A stretch of 64,000 bases of DNA, taken from contig OZ251449.1 in assembly GCA_965242505.1 (NCBI GenBank), positions 3,596,001 through 3,660,000 on the forward strand, written 5' to 3'. Of this stretch, positions 1-8,409 are shown piece after piece. This DNA comes from UBA2966 sp965242505. Its GTDB lineage: Bacteria; Pseudomonadota; Alphaproteobacteria; UBA2966. Position 1 is the first letter of the stretch, and the number at the start of each line of letters is the position of its first letter. The notes beneath the pieces were generated by a model. It saw nothing but the letters and a program-made list of their open reading frames with translations. It was not told where the DNA came from and made no database searches. A program made the translations under genes and the position numbers.

Positions 1-375
1 CTGTCCGCGCCGGGGGGATGCGGCGGCGAGGGGGAGGGGCTCCGGGTAGAGGTCCGCCGACAACAGGGCGAGGTCGGCGTCGGGATGGAGAACCACCCGC
101 CGGACCCTGGCGGCCCGCCGGGGCGCGGTGACGAGGCCGACGCTGTCGCAGCCGTCGGCGACGTGGCGCGCCGTCAGCCACCAGTCGCCGCCGATGGCGA
201 AGGCCGTGCCCGTCGACGGCTGCTTCTCCGGGACCTCGATCGTGAGCGTCGACGCTTCGAGACGTGGCGGCCAGCGCACGTCCTCCTCCCCGGGGAACCG
301 CAGGTGGGACGCGCCCGCGTAGAGGAACGCGAGGACCGCGGCCAGATAGGCGAGCCGGTCCAGGAAACGGTTCAC
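1..375 (-). CDS. Trypsin-like serine protease, N-terminal part (runs off window)
   Basis: The first 125 residues of a chymotrypsin-fold peptidase are visible; the gene continues past the left edge. It opens at a GTG (complement of cac, 373-375) with a hydrophobic N-terminal helix (residues about 8-22), suggesting membrane anchoring or export. The segment GTAFAIGGDWWLTARHVADGC carries the catalytic histidine in the usual TA/xH motif, and HPDADLALL holds the likely catalytic aspartate. The serine region lies outside the window. It starts 31 nt after the stop of the DUF350 gene on the same strand, so the two are probably one transcript. Substrate unknown. Confidence 0.75.
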   Translation of the reverse strand, partial: MNRFLDRLAYLAAVLAFLYAGASHLRFPGEEDVRWPPRLEASTLTIEVPEKQPSTGTAFAIGGDWWLTARHVADGCDSVGLVTAPRRAARVRRVVLHPDADLALLSADLYPEPLPLAAASPRRGQ

Positions 376-405
376 GGAGCGGTCCGGGGGAGGGACGGGC
401 CGCGG

Positions 406-819
406 TCAACCGGCGACGGCGGCGGCCGTGATCGCGGCGACGGCGAGCTTGATGGCCGAGAGCACCAGCGCCGCCGCCACCTCGCCCGACTCGATGCGCG
501 CCGGCAGATCCCGCAGAATCAGGTCGGTCAGGCGGAAGACGACGAGCTGGATGACGAGGGTCAGCAGGCCCCAGATCGCGATGTCGGCGACGTTCACGCT
601 TACCGACATCGACATGGCGAGGGGAATGGCGAGGCCCAGAACGGCGCCCGACAGCGAGACCGCCGCCGCCACGTTTCCCTCCTTCACCAGCGCCAGGTCC
701 TTGTGGGGGGTGATGCGGACGTAGGCCGCCACGCCGACGGCCAGCATGGCGACGGTCACGAAGAAATGCAGCAGCAGGACGGGAGATCCCGCCAGGAAGC
801 TTTGCAGGACGGCGTCCAT
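406..819 (-). CDS. DUF350 family membrane protein
   Basis: A 137-residue integral membrane protein with about four hydrophobic segments. The start is the ATG giving MDAVLQSFLAG; an in-frame upstream extension is Arg/Pro rich and unlike the family. Sequences such as GNVAAAVSLSGAVLGLAIPLA and a later conserved Asp/Arg pair (LTDLILRDLP) are typical of DUF350, a family of unknown function often found near polyamine aminopropyltransferase and DUF4178 genes. A speD-speE pair is present at about 57.5 kb, but not adjacent. It probably forms an operon with the downstream protease gene. Confidence 0.8.
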   Translation of the reverse strand: MDAVLQSFLAGSPVLLLHFFVTVAMLAVGVAAYVRITPHKDLALVKEGNVAAAVSLSGAVLGLAIPLAMSMSVSVNVADIAIWGLLTLVIQLVVFRLTDLILRDLPARIESGEVAAALVLSAIKLAVAAITAAAVAG

Positions 820-1043
820 GATCGGCCCCCGCGGTTGGAGAGGCGCCGGCGCCTCCGGCGACGTCCGCAGCATGGCGCGTCCGGGCGCGCGCGGCAATGC
901 CGGCCGTTCGATCGCGAGGCGATCGTCGAACTGCGTCGAACCGGCGATTCTCCCTTGCGCGCGCCGCGCGGTTCGCGCAAGGTGCCGGGACGAGGCGGGG
1001 CGCGCGCGACCGATGGCGGCGGGCGGCCCGGCGGGAGCGTGTC

Positions 1044-1334
1044 ATGATCGATGATCTGGGCGGCTTCGCCGCGCTTGCGGCGCTGATGATCGGCTTGATC
1101 GCGTGGCTGCGCGCCGACATGAACCGGCGCATGGACCGGCTTGAGGCGCGCCTGATCGAACGCATGGACGGTATCGAGGCGCGCCTGGGCGAACGCATGG
1201 ACGGCCTCGAGGCGCGCATGGATCGTTTCGAGACCGGCCTGGCCGAGCTTCGCGAACGCATGGCGCGCGTGGAAGGGATGATCGACGGCCTGCGCGAGGC
1301 CATCGTGACGGTGGCGCGCCGCGCCGCGGCGTGA
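1044..1334 (+). CDS. Small membrane-anchored coiled-coil protein
   Basis: A 96-residue protein with one N-terminal hydrophobic helix (about residues 7-22, AALAALMIGLIAWL), then an almost entirely helical tail. The tail contains three imperfect 11-residue repeats of the form MDxLEARLxER, which suits a coiled coil rather than a globular domain. The ATG at 1044 was chosen because upstream in-frame sequence is Arg-rich, low-complexity and overlaps the divergent DUF350 promoter region. Homologous 'MDRLEAR' repeat proteins are often annotated as hypothetical. Function unknown. Confidence 0.6.
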   Translation: MIDDLGGFAALAALMIGLIAWLRADMNRRMDRLEARLIERMDGIEARLGERMDGLEARMDRFETGLAELRERMARVEGMIDGLREAIVTVARRAAA

Positions 1335-1451
1335 CGGGCCTCGCGCGGCGGCGGTAACGGCGCCGACCCCGAACACGGGGCCGAGCCCGGCCGGCGGTCC
1401 GCCGAAGGGGCGGTTTTGACACCCGCCGGGCGATCTGGCAGTAGACCGCCC

Positions 1452-1919
1452 ATGCCACGGTTCGACTCGCGTATCTACGTCCGCGCGTCCGCCGCCCGGG
1501 TCTGGGACGTCCTGTCGGATTTCGGCCGGTACGCCGAATGGAACCCGCTGTTTCCCTCCGCCGAGGGGTCCGTGGCCGACGGCTCCCCCGTGAGATTGAC
1601 GTTGAAGCCGCCGTTCGGGCGGCGCGTCGAGCTGCGGGGCCGGGTCGCGCGCGCGGAACCCGAACGGGCGCTCGTCCTCCAGATGCGCATGGCGGCGCCG
1701 GGCCTCTATCGCTGCCGGTCCGAGTTCGGGATCGAGGCGGAGCCGGAGCCGGAGGCCGTGCGCCTCCACCACGTCCAGATCTACGGCGGCGGCCTCCTGT
1801 CCCTCGTCGCCGGCGCGCGGGGCGTGAAGATGCGCGAGGGGTGCTTCGCGCTCAACCTCGCGGTCAAGCGGCGCGCCGAGGACCGCGACTGGAAGGCGTG
1901 GCCGCGGGCGCGCGGCTGA
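1452..1919 (+). CDS. SRPBCC (START/Bet v1-like) domain protein
   Basis: A 155-residue single-domain protein. The opening SRIYVRASAARVWDVLSDFG followed by RYAEWNPLFP is the classic N-terminal strand-helix of polyketide cyclase/dehydrase-type SRPBCC proteins, which bind hydrophobic ligands in a cavity. The C-terminal helix (LSLVAGARGVKMREGCFALN) also fits. No catalytic residues can be assigned. It stands alone, about 115 bp before the aromatic-catabolism operon on the same strand. It might serve that pathway or be unrelated. Confidence 0.7.
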   Translation: MPRFDSRIYVRASAARVWDVLSDFGRYAEWNPLFPSAEGSVADGSPVRLTLKPPFGRRVELRGRVARAEPERALVLQMRMAAPGLYRCRSEFGIEAEPEPEAVRLHHVQIYGGGLLSLVAGARGVKMREGCFALNLAVKRRAEDRDWKAWPRARG

Positions 1920-2034
1920 CCCGCCACCCGCCGGGCGCGGCGCGAAGACGCCTGTTTACCTCCGGCCTTCCGTCCGGTAACGTTCCACGCGCCCAACGGA
2001 CGGGAGGGGTGAACAGACGGGAGGAGTGACGACG

Positions 2035-3420
2035 ATGGCCGTTCAGGAGCTCGACATCTCCGCCTCGCGCCGGGACTACGAGAAGCTGGCGTTCAACGGA
2101 TACCACACGCGGGACATCCCGCCGCCGGATCCCCTGATCACCGAGACCGGCCCGGGCACGCCCATGGGCGAGTACTTCCGCCGGTTCTGGATCCCCGTCT
2201 GCCTGTCCGGGGACCTCACGGACCTGCCCAAGGCGGTCCGCATCCTGAGCGAGGACCTCGTCGCCTTCCGCGACAAGTCCGGCCGGGTCGGCGTGCTGCA
2301 TCGGCATTGCAGCCATCGGGGCACGTCGCTGGAGTACGGCATCGTCTCCGAACGCGGCATCCGCTGCTGCTACCACGGCTGGCTGTTCGACGTCGACGGC
2401 GCCGTCCTCGAGACCCCGGGCGAGCCGCCGGACTCGAAGCTCAAGGACAGCCTCTATCACGGCGCCTATCCGGCCTTCGAGATGCATGGGCTGGTGCACG
2501 CCTACATGGGACCGCCGGAGCTGAGGCCGCGCAAGCCGAACCTCGACTTCTTCGAGATGCCCGGCGTCGAGTTCGCGCCGTTCGCGATTCCCTACGCGAA
2601 CAACTGGCTGAACTCCCACGAGAACAACATGGACCCGGTGCACTCCGTGTTCCTGCACGAGCGCTACGCGCTTCATTTCGAGCACCGGGCCTTCGCCGTC
2701 CTGCCCAACCTCAAGTGGCGGCTCACCGGCGACGGCGACGGCATGATGTACATGTCGGTGCGGCGCCTGGACGAGGACTGGATCTGGGCGCGCATCCTCC
2801 ACTGCCGGATGCCGTTCGAGAGCTACGTGCCGTCGGTGTGGGACCTGCCGCGGCCGACGTACTACCAGCCCGGCTTCTACCTGCGCCGGATGGTGCCCGT
2901 GGACGACCGCAACTCCATCTTCTTCGGCTGGCGCGCCCACGGCGCCGACCGTTTCGTCGGCGGCGACCCGACGGAGAACGGCTGGAACCTGATCGACATG
3001 GGCGGCCAGGTCGAGAAGCCGACCTACGAGGAGAAGCAGCGCGAGGCGGGCGACTGGGAGGCCCAGGGGAGCGTCTGGTACGGCGTGTCCCGTCCCGACA
3101 TCGAGCATCCCGGCGCGACGGACGGCGGCGTGATGATGATGCGCCGGGCGCTGCGCGACATCGTCGAGGGCAACGCGCCCGCCGCGTGGCCCCGACCGGA
3201 AGACGGCGGCGAGCCGGAGCCGACGAAGATCCTGTCCCAGGACTCCGTGCTCAACGTCAGGGAGCGTCCGGACGCGGACGAGGACTGGGCGTTGCTCGGC
3301 GCGGTCGGCGACCGGATCACCGAGGTCGTCATCGAGGGCAGCGAGAAGTTCATCGGCCCGGAACGCGACGCCTGGATCATCGAGCGGATCAGGAAGATCG
3401 AGGCCGAGCACCGGGGCTGA
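2035..3420 (+). CDS. Rieske non-haem iron ring-hydroxylating oxygenase, alpha subunit
   Basis: A 461-residue oxygenase large subunit that would hydroxylate or O-demethylate an aromatic substrate using electrons from a separate reductase. The Rieske [2Fe-2S] site is C92-x-H94 with C111-x2-H114 (HCSHRG and CCYHGW). The mononuclear iron site is NNMDPVHSVFLH, two His and one Asp. Length and the PMGEYFRRFWIPV opening resemble the phthalate 4,5-dioxygenase/vanillate demethylase branch, which needs no beta subunit. The start at 2035 has GAGGAG 8 nt upstream; a GTG three codons earlier overlaps that site. No reductase gene is visible nearby. First gene of a five-gene operon. Confidence 0.88.
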   Translation: MAVQELDISASRRDYEKLAFNGYHTRDIPPPDPLITETGPGTPMGEYFRRFWIPVCLSGDLTDLPKAVRILSEDLVAFRDKSGRVGVLHRHCSHRGTSLEYGIVSERGIRCCYHGWLFDVDGAVLETPGEPPDSKLKDSLYHGAYPAFEMHGLVHAYMGPPELRPRKPNLDFFEMPGVEFAPFAIPYANNWLNSHENNMDPVHSVFLHERYALHFEHRAFAVLPNLKWRLTGDGDGMMYMSVRRLDEDWIWARILHCRMPFESYVPSVWDLPRPTYYQPGFYLRRMVPVDDRNSIFFGWRAHGADRFVGGDPTENGWNLIDMGGQVEKPTYEEKQREAGDWEAQGSVWYGVSRPDIEHPGATDGGVMMMRRALRDIVEGNAPAAWPRPEDGGEPEPTKILSQDSVLNVRERPDADEDWALLGAVGDRITEVVIEGSEKFIGPERDAWIIERIRKIEAEHRG

Positions 3421-3422
3421 CG

Positions 3423-4148
3423 ATGGCAAAGGCGGCGACGACACCGCGCGCCGCGCGCGCGCCCGAACCGGTCAAGCCCGGACGCCGGCTGGAGCGGATC
3501 GAGGGCTACGCCGTGCAGAACAAGCGGACGCCGAGCCGGCGCCTCGGGAAGCTGGACGCCACGCCGTGGCAGACGCTGGGTCCGTTCTACCCGCACGAGT
3601 TCCTCGTCGAGCCGGGCGAGAACGACATGACGCGGATCGCCAGGGGCAAACCGCGCGCCAGGGGCGAGGTCATCGACGTCGCGGGGCGCGTGCTGGACGA
3701 GGACGGGCGGCCGGTCCGGGACTGCCTGATCGAGGCCTGGCAGTGCAACGCGGCCGGCCGCTACCGGCACGCGGCGGACCAGTCCGACATCCCGCTCGAC
3801 CCCAACTTCAACGGCGTCGGCCGGACCGTCACCGACGAGGACGGGCGCTACCGGTTCCACACGATCAAGCCGGCGGCCTATGCGGTGCCCGGCTACGACT
3901 CCTGGAAGCGGCCCCGGCACATCCACTTCTCGCTGTACGCCGCCGGCATCCTCGACCGTCTGATCACCCAGATGTACTTCCCGGGCGAGCGCCTGAACCG
4001 CCGGGACTTCATGTTCAACGCGCTTCCCGACGACAGGGCGCGGCGGGCGCTGACGGGCAAGGCGTCCAGGGGCCCGCGCGGCGCGACGACGTACACCTTC
4101 GACATGGTGTTGCGGGGCTCCCGGGAGACGCCGTTCTTCGAAGCCTGA
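3423..4148 (+). CDS. pcaH-like: Intradiol ring-cleavage dioxygenase, protocatechuate 3,4-dioxygenase beta-like
   Basis: A 241-residue protein that would cleave a catechol between its hydroxyls to a muconate. The Fe(III) ligands are visible: Tyr in GRYRHAADQSD, Tyr in VPGYDSWKRP, and two His in RPRHIHFSLY. TPWQTLGPFYPHEF and DPNFNGVGRTVTDEDGRY are PcaH signatures, and the length matches PcaH. The N-terminal about 30 residues are Ala/Arg-rich. It starts 2 nt after the Rieske stop, so it is translationally coupled. No PcaG (alpha) partner is encoded nearby, although the classical enzyme is an alpha/beta heteromer. It may be homomeric or act on a substituted catechol. Confidence 0.85.
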   Translation: MAKAATTPRAARAPEPVKPGRRLERIEGYAVQNKRTPSRRLGKLDATPWQTLGPFYPHEFLVEPGENDMTRIARGKPRARGEVIDVAGRVLDEDGRPVRDCLIEAWQCNAAGRYRHAADQSDIPLDPNFNGVGRTVTDEDGRYRFHTIKPAAYAVPGYDSWKRPRHIHFSLYAAGILDRLITQMYFPGERLNRRDFMFNALPDDRARRALTGKASRGPRGATTYTFDMVLRGSRETPFFEA

Positions 4149-4187
4149 TCCGCCGTCCGCCGAGAGCCGAAGCGCGAGTCGGCGCCG

Positions 4188-5513
4188 ATGCCGGACGCTC
4201 CCCCGATCAGCCCCCTTGCGGAGATCTTCTCCGAGGCGGGGCGCCTCGAGCGGTATCTGGCCTTCGAGGCGGCGCTCGCCGAGGTCGAGGCCGAGCTCGG
4301 CCTGATACCCGAGGAGGCGGCGCGGGAGATCGCGCGGGTCGCCACGCCCGGGACCATCGACACGGAGAGGCTCGCCGCCGACGCGCGGCGGACCGGGTAT
4401 CCGATCGCGCCGCTGGCGCGCCAGCTCGCGGCGGCCTGCCGCGGCGAGCTGGGGCAGTTCGTCCACTGGGGAAGCACCACGCAGGACGTCATGGACACGG
4501 CGCTCGCGATGCAGTTCCGCGACGCCTTCGCGCACGTCGAGGGAGATCTGAAGGGCCTGGCCCGGGACCTCGCCGGTCTGGCGGCGCGGCACCGGGACAC
4601 GCCGATGGCGGCGCGTACCTTCGGCGGGCACGCCCTGCCGTTCACGTTCGGCGCCAAGGTCGCGCGCTGGCTGGCGCCGGTCTGCCGCCACGTCGAGCGC
4701 CTGGAAGAGATTCGCCCGCGCGTTCTCGTGGGCCAGTTCGGCGGCGCGGCGGGGACCCTGGCGTCCTTCGGCGGGCGCGGCGCGGAGGCGCGGGAGAGGC
4801 TGCTGGCGCGTCTCGGGCTGGGCGAGGCGGTCGCCGTCTGGCACACGGCGCGGGACACGGTGGCGGAGGCGGCCTGTTTCATGGGCCTCGTCACGGCGAC
4901 CCTCGGCAAGATCGGACACGACGTGGCCGCTCTCGGCGCGAGCGACGTGGGCGAGGCGTTCGAGCCCGTCTCGGGCGGGCGGGACGCCAGCAGCGCGTTG
5001 CCGCAGAAACGGAATCCGGTGTATTCGGGGCGGATCGTCGCCAACGCGCGGATCGTCGCGAGCCACGTGTCCCTCGTGCTCGACTCCGCCCGGCACGACC
5101 ACGAGCGGGGACCGCAGGGGTTCGTCGAGAACATGATCGCGCCGGAGATCTTCGTCCTTGCGGGCGAGGCCCTCGCCGCCGCGCGCCACGTCGCGGCGGG
5201 CCTCCGCGTGGACGCGGCGCGGATGCGCGCCAACCTCGAGTCCTCCCGCGGGGCCGTCATGGCCGAGGCCGCGGCGATGGCGCTGGCGCCGCGCCTCGGT
5301 CGCCTGCGGGCGAAGGACCTCGTCCACGACGCCTGCCTGCGGGCGGAGGCCGAGGCGGCGGATCTGGCGTCCGTCCTCGCGTCGATCCCGGACGTCGCCG
5401 GGCTCGTCGACGGGGACGAGCTCGCGCGGGCGATGGAGCCCCGGAACTACCTGGGCGCGGCGGGCGCGGAAGTGGACCGGACGGTGGCCCTCGCGCGGGA
5501 GATCGCCGGATGA
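4188..5513 (+). CDS. pcaB-like: PcaB-like 3-substituted cis,cis-muconate cycloisomerase (fumarase/aspartase fold)
   Basis: A 441-residue member of the fumarase/aspartase/adenylosuccinate lyase superfamily. The signature loop is SSALPQKRNPV (the family's SSxMPxKxNP), and VHWGSTTQDVMDTA is the conserved substrate-binding segment of PcaB and PurB proteins. Directly after an intradiol dioxygenase the natural role is lactonisation of the 3-substituted muconate. Adenylosuccinate lyase is unlikely given the context. It ends overlapping the next gene by 4 nt (ATGA). Confidence 0.85.
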   Translation: MPDAPPISPLAEIFSEAGRLERYLAFEAALAEVEAELGLIPEEAAREIARVATPGTIDTERLAADARRTGYPIAPLARQLAAACRGELGQFVHWGSTTQDVMDTALAMQFRDAFAHVEGDLKGLARDLAGLAARHRDTPMAARTFGGHALPFTFGAKVARWLAPVCRHVERLEEIRPRVLVGQFGGAAGTLASFGGRGAEARERLLARLGLGEAVAVWHTARDTVAEAACFMGLVTATLGKIGHDVAALGASDVGEAFEPVSGGRDASSALPQKRNPVYSGRIVANARIVASHVSLVLDSARHDHERGPQGFVENMIAPEIFVLAGEALAAARHVAAGLRVDAARMRANLESSRGAVMAEAAAMALAPRLGRLRAKDLVHDACLRAEAEAADLASVLASIPDVAGLVDGDELARAMEPRNYLGAAGAEVDRTVALAREIAG

Positions 5514-6436
5514 CGACGACCGGCGTCCCCGCCGGCATCCCCGACTGCGAGGGGCCGGACCCCCATCCGGACCCGCCGGCGTTCACGCCGCCGCCGGGCG
5601 CCTGCGACGCGCACTTCCACGTGTTCGGCCCGTCGGACAGGTTCCCCTTCGCGCCGGACCGCAGGTACACGCCGCCCGATTCACCGCTGGAGGACTATCT
5701 CGTCCTCATGGAGAAGCTCGGCATCGAGCGCGGCGTCGTGGTCCATCCCAACCTGCACGGGAACGACAACGCGGTCACGCTCGACGCCGTCGCCCGGAGC
5801 GACGGCCGGTTCGTCGCCATCGTCAGGCTCGACGCCTCCGCCGACTTCGAGGACCTGAAGCGCCTGGACGCCCTCGGCGCGCGCGGCGTCCGCTTCGCGT
5901 TCAATCCGCGCCACGGCGGCGCCTTCGATCCCGGGCTCTTCGACCGCGCCGCCGGCTGGTGCGCGCGGCTGGGGTGGCAGATCGAGGTGCATCCGGCGCC
6001 CGAGGACCTCGTCGGCCTGGCCGAGCGCCTGGCGCGCGCCGACGCGCCCGTCGTCATCGACCATTTCGGCCGGGTCGACGTCTCCCTCGGCCTCGACCAG
6101 GAGCCGTTCCGCGTGCTGCTGGACCTCGCCGGGGAGCGGCACGTGTGGGTGAAGCTCACGGGCGCCGACCGCATCTCGGGGACGGGGCCGCCCTACGGCG
6201 ACGTCGTCCCGTTCGCCCGCGCGCTCATCGCCGCGGCGCCGGACCGCGTGGTGTGGGGAACCGACTGGCCGCACTCGGCCTGCTTCGACCCGGCGCGGAT
6301 GCCGAACGACGGGGCGCTCCTCAACCTGTTGCCGGCGTTCGCCCCGGACCCCGGCGCGCGCGACAGGATACTCGTGGACAACGCGGCGCGCCTGTTCGGG
6401 TTTCCCCGGGCGCCGGAACCGGAGGGACGGACATGA
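5510..6436 (+). CDS. Amidohydrolase-2 family lactone hydrolase (LigI / sulfomuconolactone hydrolase-like)
   Basis: A 308-residue TIM-barrel metal-dependent hydrolase of the COG3618 type. CDAHFHVFGP supplies the paired metal-ligand histidines after strand 1 in the form typical of 2-pyrone-4,6-dicarboxylate lactonase (LigI). VIDHFGR and WGTDWPH give the later His and the catalytic Asp. The position after dioxygenase and cycloisomerase predicts hydrolysis of a muconolactone. A member of this family performs that step for 4-sulfomuconolactone in 4-sulfocatechol degradation. ATGA overlaps at both ends show tight coupling. Confidence 0.83.
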   Translation: MTTTGVPAGIPDCEGPDPHPDPPAFTPPPGACDAHFHVFGPSDRFPFAPDRRYTPPDSPLEDYLVLMEKLGIERGVVVHPNLHGNDNAVTLDAVARSDGRFVAIVRLDASADFEDLKRLDALGARGVRFAFNPRHGGAFDPGLFDRAAGWCARLGWQIEVHPAPEDLVGLAERLARADAPVVIDHFGRVDVSLGLDQEPFRVLLDLAGERHVWVKLTGADRISGTGPPYGDVVPFARALIAAAPDRVVWGTDWPHSACFDPARMPNDGALLNLLPAFAPDPGARDRILVDNAARLFGFPRAPEPEGRT

Positions 6437-7311
6437 ACGTGGAGATCCGCAGGCTCGACACGGAACGGGACCGGCTGGGCGAGGGGCCGCTCTGGGACCC
6501 GCGGGACGAGGTCCTCTACTGGGTCGACTCGAACGGCTGCCGCGTCCGCCGCCTCGACCCGGCCAGCGGCGAGGTCCGCGACTGGCCGGTTCCCGAGCGG
6601 ATCGGCTCCCTGGCGCTCCGCGAGTCCGGCGGCGCGGTGATTGCCCTGAAGTCGGGGTTCCACTTCCTCGACTTCGAGAGCGGGGCCGTCACGCCGATCG
6701 TCGACCCCGAGGCGGGGGAGGAGCGCACGCGCTTCAACGACGGCAAGGTCGACAGGCAGGGCCGGTTCCTCGCCGGCTCGATGGACGACATGCCCGGCAT
6801 GAACGCCTTCCGCGGCGCGCTCTACCGGCTGGACCCGGACCTGAAGGCGACGCGGCTGCGGGAGGGCGTCGGGATCTCCAACGGGCCGTGCTTCAGCCCC
6901 GACGGGGGCACGTTCTACTTCGCCGACAGTCCGCGAAGGACGATCTGGGCCCACGACTACGACGGCGCGACCGGCGAGATCTCCAACATGCGCGTCTTCG
7001 CCGGTCCGGAAACGCTCGACGCCGTCCCCGACGGCGCGACGGTGGACGCCGACGGTTGCGTGTGGAGCGCCCTGGTCTCGCGCGGCCGGATCGGCTGCTT
7101 CTCGCCGGACGGCGAGCTCGTCCGCGCGGTCGACACGCCCACCGACCACCCCTCCAGCGTGACGTTCGGAGGCCCCGGCCTCGACGTCCTCTACGTCACG
7201 TCGATCTGGGAGTGGCAACGGGCGAAGACCGGGAACGACGCCGACGGCCGCCTGTTCGCCGTATACGGCCTCGGCGCGACCGGCCTGCCCGAGCCGCGCT
7301 TCGCCGGGTAG
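6433..7311 (+). CDS. SMP-30/gluconolactonase/LRE family lactonase
   Basis: A 292-residue six-bladed beta-propeller of the SMP-30/Gnl/LRE family, calcium- or zinc-dependent lactonases. The metal ligands fit: Glu in LGEGPLWD, Asn in GISNGPCFSPDG and Asp in PDGATVDADG. NDGKVDRQGRFLAGSMD is the other conserved blade segment. A second lactone hydrolase in one operon suggests that one of the two opens a muconolactone and the other acts on a later or alternative lactone. Last gene of the operon; the GC-rich repeat locus follows. Confidence 0.85.
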   Translation: MNVEIRRLDTERDRLGEGPLWDPRDEVLYWVDSNGCRVRRLDPASGEVRDWPVPERIGSLALRESGGAVIALKSGFHFLDFESGAVTPIVDPEAGEERTRFNDGKVDRQGRFLAGSMDDMPGMNAFRGALYRLDPDLKATRLREGVGISNGPCFSPDGGTFYFADSPRRTIWAHDYDGATGEISNMRVFAGPETLDAVPDGATVDADGCVWSALVSRGRIGCFSPDGELVRAVDTPTDHPSSVTFGGPGLDVLYVTSIWEWQRAKTGNDADGRLFAVYGLGATGLPEPRFAG

Positions 7312-7407
7312 CGCCCGGTCGCGGAGTTCGTCCGCGCCGCCGCATCGCGACCGTGAACGGCCTGCCGGGCGGTCGAGCGCGGCGTTGCGGCGTCGCGGCG
7401 TCGCGTC

Positions 7408-7604
7408 CGGACCCCCCTCCCGACCTCCCCCCTGTCAGGGGGGAGGAGAGCGCGTGGTCAGGGGGGAGGAGTGTGAATGGTCAGGGGGGAAGCATGGATG
7501 GTCAGGGGGGAAGAGCGTCAACTGCCCCTCCGTCCCCTTCTTCTCCCTCCCCCTGGCAGGGGGAGGGTCGGGGTGGGGGTCGCGCCAAGGGGGAGGAGGG
7601 GCGC
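7408..7604. repeat. GC-rich palindromic intergenic repeat locus 1
   Basis: Form A (hairpin CCTCCCCCCTGTCAGGGGGG) is followed by three short 'ATGGTCAGGGGGG' units and then form B (CCCTCCCCCTGGCAGGGGGA with a GTCGGGGTGGGGGTCGCG tail). It fills the gap between the lactonase stop and the S24-repressor stop. Convergent placement would suit a transcription stop. Confidence 0.85.
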
Positions 7605-7606
7605 GG

Positions 7607-8251
7607 TCAGGCGTGCTCGACGGATCCGACGATCCGGTGGATGGCGGAGACTTCCCCGGACGGGATCCGGATCTCGGCGCCGGGGTTCAGCTGCTCCAGC
7701 ACGACGATGTGGTCGTCGCGGCTCCTGAACCGTTTCACCAGGGCCTCGCCGTTCGCCTTCTGGACCACGGCGTAGCAGCCGGCGGTGACGGGCCGGGCCG
7801 GATTCACGTAGAGCAGTTCCAGCGCGCGATACCGGGGCTCCATGGAATCGCCGGTCATGTAGACGGCGTAGGCCTGCACGGCGCCGGCGAGCAGGGCCGG
7901 CCGCGCGAGGCGTTCCGTGACCTCGCCGTCGTTGAAGAGCAGGGTGTCGCTCCCCCCGACCGCCGTCCCGTACACGGGCAGGTCTATGGCGCCGTATGCG
8001 GGAAGCTCGCGCACCCGGACGCCGGACCCGTCGCTCGCGCCCGAACGCATGGCGAGGTCGGCCTCGTTCGCGATCAGCTCGGTGGGATGGACGCCGAGGC
8101 CCGAGGCGACCCGTTCCATCCACTCCGTGCTCAACCGGCGGACGCCCCGTTCCAGCCGATGGATCTGCTGCGGCGTGGTGCCGATCCGGTCCGCGAGCCG
8201 TTGCAGCGTGAGGTCCTGGCGGAGGCGAAGCTCCCTGATCCTGTTCTTCAT
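7607..8251 (-). CDS. XRE HTH / S24 (LexA-like) peptidase repressor
   Basis: A 214-residue phage-repressor-like regulator. Residues about 1-60 form an XRE helix-turn-helix (LRQDLTLQRLADRIGTTPQQ), and the C-terminal half is a LexA/UmuD S24 self-cleaving domain. The catalytic Ser is in MTGDSMEP and the Lys in GEALVKRF. The ATG at 8251 gives MKNRIRELR, which fits the HTH start. It is divergent from the small gene at 8410, with inverted repeats between them, the usual arrangement for an autoregulated repressor. It probably responds to DNA damage through RecA (family knowledge). No complete prophage surrounds it. Confidence 0.85.
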   Translation of the reverse strand: MKNRIRELRLRQDLTLQRLADRIGTTPQQIHRLERGVRRLSTEWMERVASGLGVHPTELIANEADLAMRSGASDGSGVRVRELPAYGAIDLPVYGTAVGGSDTLLFNDGEVTERLARPALLAGAVQAYAVYMTGDSMEPRYRALELLYVNPARPVTAGCYAVVQKANGEALVKRFRSRDDHIVVLEQLNPGAEIRIPSGEVSAIHRIVGSVEHA

Positions 8252-8284
8252 GGCGGCGATGTTACCGCCGGTTTCGGAAAATAT

Positions 8285-8318
8285 CAAACACGGGATCGGA
8301 CCGGATCGGAAGTGTTTG
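8285..8318. promoter_or_regulatory. Candidate operator between S24 repressor and divergent gene
   Basis: CAAACAC (8285-8291) and GTGTTTG (8312-8318) form a perfect 7-bp inverted repeat around a 20-bp centre that itself repeats GGATCGGA. The position about 35-65 bp upstream of the repressor start suits autoregulation. Confidence 0.45.
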
Positions 8319-8355
8319 CATTTCATCACCGTATTGGATATGTATTGGATATAAT
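8316..8355 (+). promoter_or_regulatory. Candidate promoter with 11-bp direct repeat upstream of 8410 gene
   Basis: TTGCAT (8316-8321), a 17-nt spacer and TATGTA (8339-8344) fit a sigma-70 promoter. An 11-bp direct repeat (GTATTGGATAT, twice, starting at 8331) overlaps the -10 region, and a TATAAT lies at 8350-8355. The AT-rich composition contrasts with the flanks. Confidence 0.4.
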
Positions 8356-8409
8356 CCGTTCATACCGCCGAGACCTCCGGCGCCGGACGTCCGCGAAAGG
8401 ATCGCCCCC

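Noticed and set aside
85..1047. Long open frame on the + strand over the DUF350 gene
   Set aside because: Arg/Asp/Gly-rich shadow of the minus-strand genes; no domain, and the minus-strand proteins are clear family members.
3566..6436. 956-codon + strand frame across the aromatic operon
   Set aside because: Only its last part is real (the amidohydrolase, 5510-6436). The rest is a high-GC shadow of the dioxygenase and cycloisomerase genes.
7408..7604. Possible CRISPR-like repeats
   Set aside because: Spacers are not unique or evenly sized, the units are dispersed genome repeats, and no cas gene is present.
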